A DNA stretch of 64,000 nt from Bradysia coprophila (taxonomy: Eukaryota > Arthropoda > Insecta > Diptera > Sciaridae), in assembly GCF_014529535.1 (NCBI RefSeq), contig NC_050738.1, positions 4,658,588 through 4,722,587 of the forward strand, written 5' to 3'. Below the pieces are notes generated by a model that made no database searches, was not told the DNA's origin, and saw nothing but the letters and a program-made list of their open reading frames with translations. Made by a program: the position numbers and the translations under genes. The first letter of the stretch is position 1; every line of letters begins with the position of its first letter. Shown one piece after another: positions 62,983 to 64,000 of the stretch.

Positions 62983-63590
62983 GCGTGTTAACCTATTGAG
63001 CTATGGGACCTATAACTCGGAAAATATGGCAGATAGAAAGTTCGTTTAAAAGACAAATTTATATAGTTTCAGATTTCATTTGACACGTGTTTCATGGTTT
63101 TCCTAAAAAGTCGTCTATTTGGGAGCTATGAGCGTTTTAAGTGCTAGCTATGTCAGCCATAACTCGGAAAATACGGCAGATAGAAACCTCGTGTAAAAGA
63201 CAAAATTATAGAGTTTTAGATTCTAGTCGATACGTGTTTCATGGTTTTCCTAAAAAGTCGTCTATTTGGGAGCTATGAGCGTTTTAAGTGCGAGCTATGT
63301 CAGCCATAACTCGGAAAATACTGCAGATAGAAACCTCGTGTAAAAGACAAAGTTATAGAGTTTTAGATTCTAGTCGATACGTGTTTCATGGTTTTCCTAA
63401 AAAGTCGACTATTTGGGAGCTATGAGCGTTTTAAGTGCGAGCTATGTCAGCCATAACTCGGAAAATACTGCAGATAGAAACCTCGTGTAAAAGACAAAGT
63501 TATAGAGTTTTAGATTCTAGTCGATACGTGTTTCATGGTTTTCCTAAAAAGTCGACTATTTGGGAGCTATGAGCGTTTTAAGTGCGTCAA
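62983..63590 (+). repeat. Tandem satellite of 147-bp units
   Basis: The anchor GGGAGCTATGAGCGTTTTAA recurs at 63121, 63268, 63415 and 63562, exactly 147 bases apart. The first unit, starting near 62983, is more diverged; the second and later ones are nearly identical. Each holds AACTCGGAAAATA and CGTGTTTCATGGTTTTCC. Confidence 0.92.
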
Positions 63591-63759
63591 ATTTTCGATT
63601 TTCGTCAAATTTTCTATTTTTATCAAAGAGAAAGTTATACAATTATGTAAGAAGAATATTTTCGTTCAAACTGCACAATATGATTGTCTATTATCTGCGA
63701 CCAAATTCTAAAAAAGCACAACTTACAAAAGAGCTGATATCGCCCAAAACCACTTGCAG

Positions 63760-64000
63760 TGGAGGTGTGACGCAAGTCCTGTTATCCACTTACAAATGAA
63801 CTGATATCGGTGTAGGTGACGCTTACAGGTTCGACACGCAAAAAGGTATGCGTCACAAATGGCAGCTGATGAGGAAAGTACGCGAAAGTTTTATCAACAA
63901 AAATTTACCAGAAAAATTTTAGGAAGAAAATTATAATAAAAAAGTTTGCGTCACAAGTGGCAGATGTTGAGGAAGGAAAATTTTAAAAATTGTGAAATAT
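63760..64000. repeat. Repeat-derived segment at the right edge
   Basis: GTGACGCAAGTCC occurs at 63767 and earlier at ~62487. TGCGTCACAAATGGCAG and TGCGTCACAAGTGGCAG recur about 100 bases apart (63848, 63947). This is probably the edge of a repetitive element, cut by the window. Confidence 0.45.

Overview
The window is animal nuclear DNA, most likely from an insect and probably a dipteran. It is AT-rich. Genes are split by GT-AG introns, many of them only about 55-100 bases long. The protein sequences read as insect orthologues, and the Smoothened C-terminal tail matches the dipteran form almost motif for motif. Genes are sparse. Most of the remaining DNA is introns, small inverted-repeat transposons (MITEs), tandem repeats and one decayed LINE. 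I assembled each gene exon by exon from splice sites and reading phase. No transcript data or database search was available.

Bases 1-19017, minus strand: a nicotinate phosphoribosyltransferase gene (NAD salvage) of six recognised exons, running off the left edge just before its stop codon. One large intron holds a phase-matched, stop-free 106-codon cassette exon. The next holds a complete intronless gene for a CFAP45-like axonemal coiled-coil protein on the same strand.

Bases 19018-26700: smoothened on the minus strand (ten coding exons, 1037 codons plus stop), and a small unrecognised 79-residue gene that appears to be transcribed divergently from the smo promoter side.

Bases 27826-35643: an ethanolaminephosphotransferase (SELENOI/EPT1 type, eight exons, plus strand), then a Maf/ASMTL-type nucleotide pyrophosphatase (five exons, minus strand).

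Bases 35644-49600: a repeat-rich stretch. It holds two orphan exon-like segments, an element with a ~145-bp internal satellite, a 5'-truncated LINE fragment with a restriction-like endonuclease domain, nested MITEs, and an inverted array of ~55-bp units.

Bases 49646-50331: a secreted NPC2/ML-domain lipid-binding protein gene with three GC-rich palindromes in its 3' region.

Bases 50700-64000: unidentified exon-like segments at 53.9-55.1 kb, several foldback elements, a secreted beta-trefoil lectin-like gene (60921-61714, minus), an 8-bp microsatellite and a 147-bp satellite.

The genes do not form a pathway. They are unrelated housekeeping, signalling, ciliary and secreted-protein genes that happen to be neighbours. 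The most notable observations are the NAPRT cassette exon, the nested CFAP45-like gene, the apparent loss of the selenocysteine extension in EPT1, and several transposon insertions with intact target-site duplications, two of them nested inside older copies.
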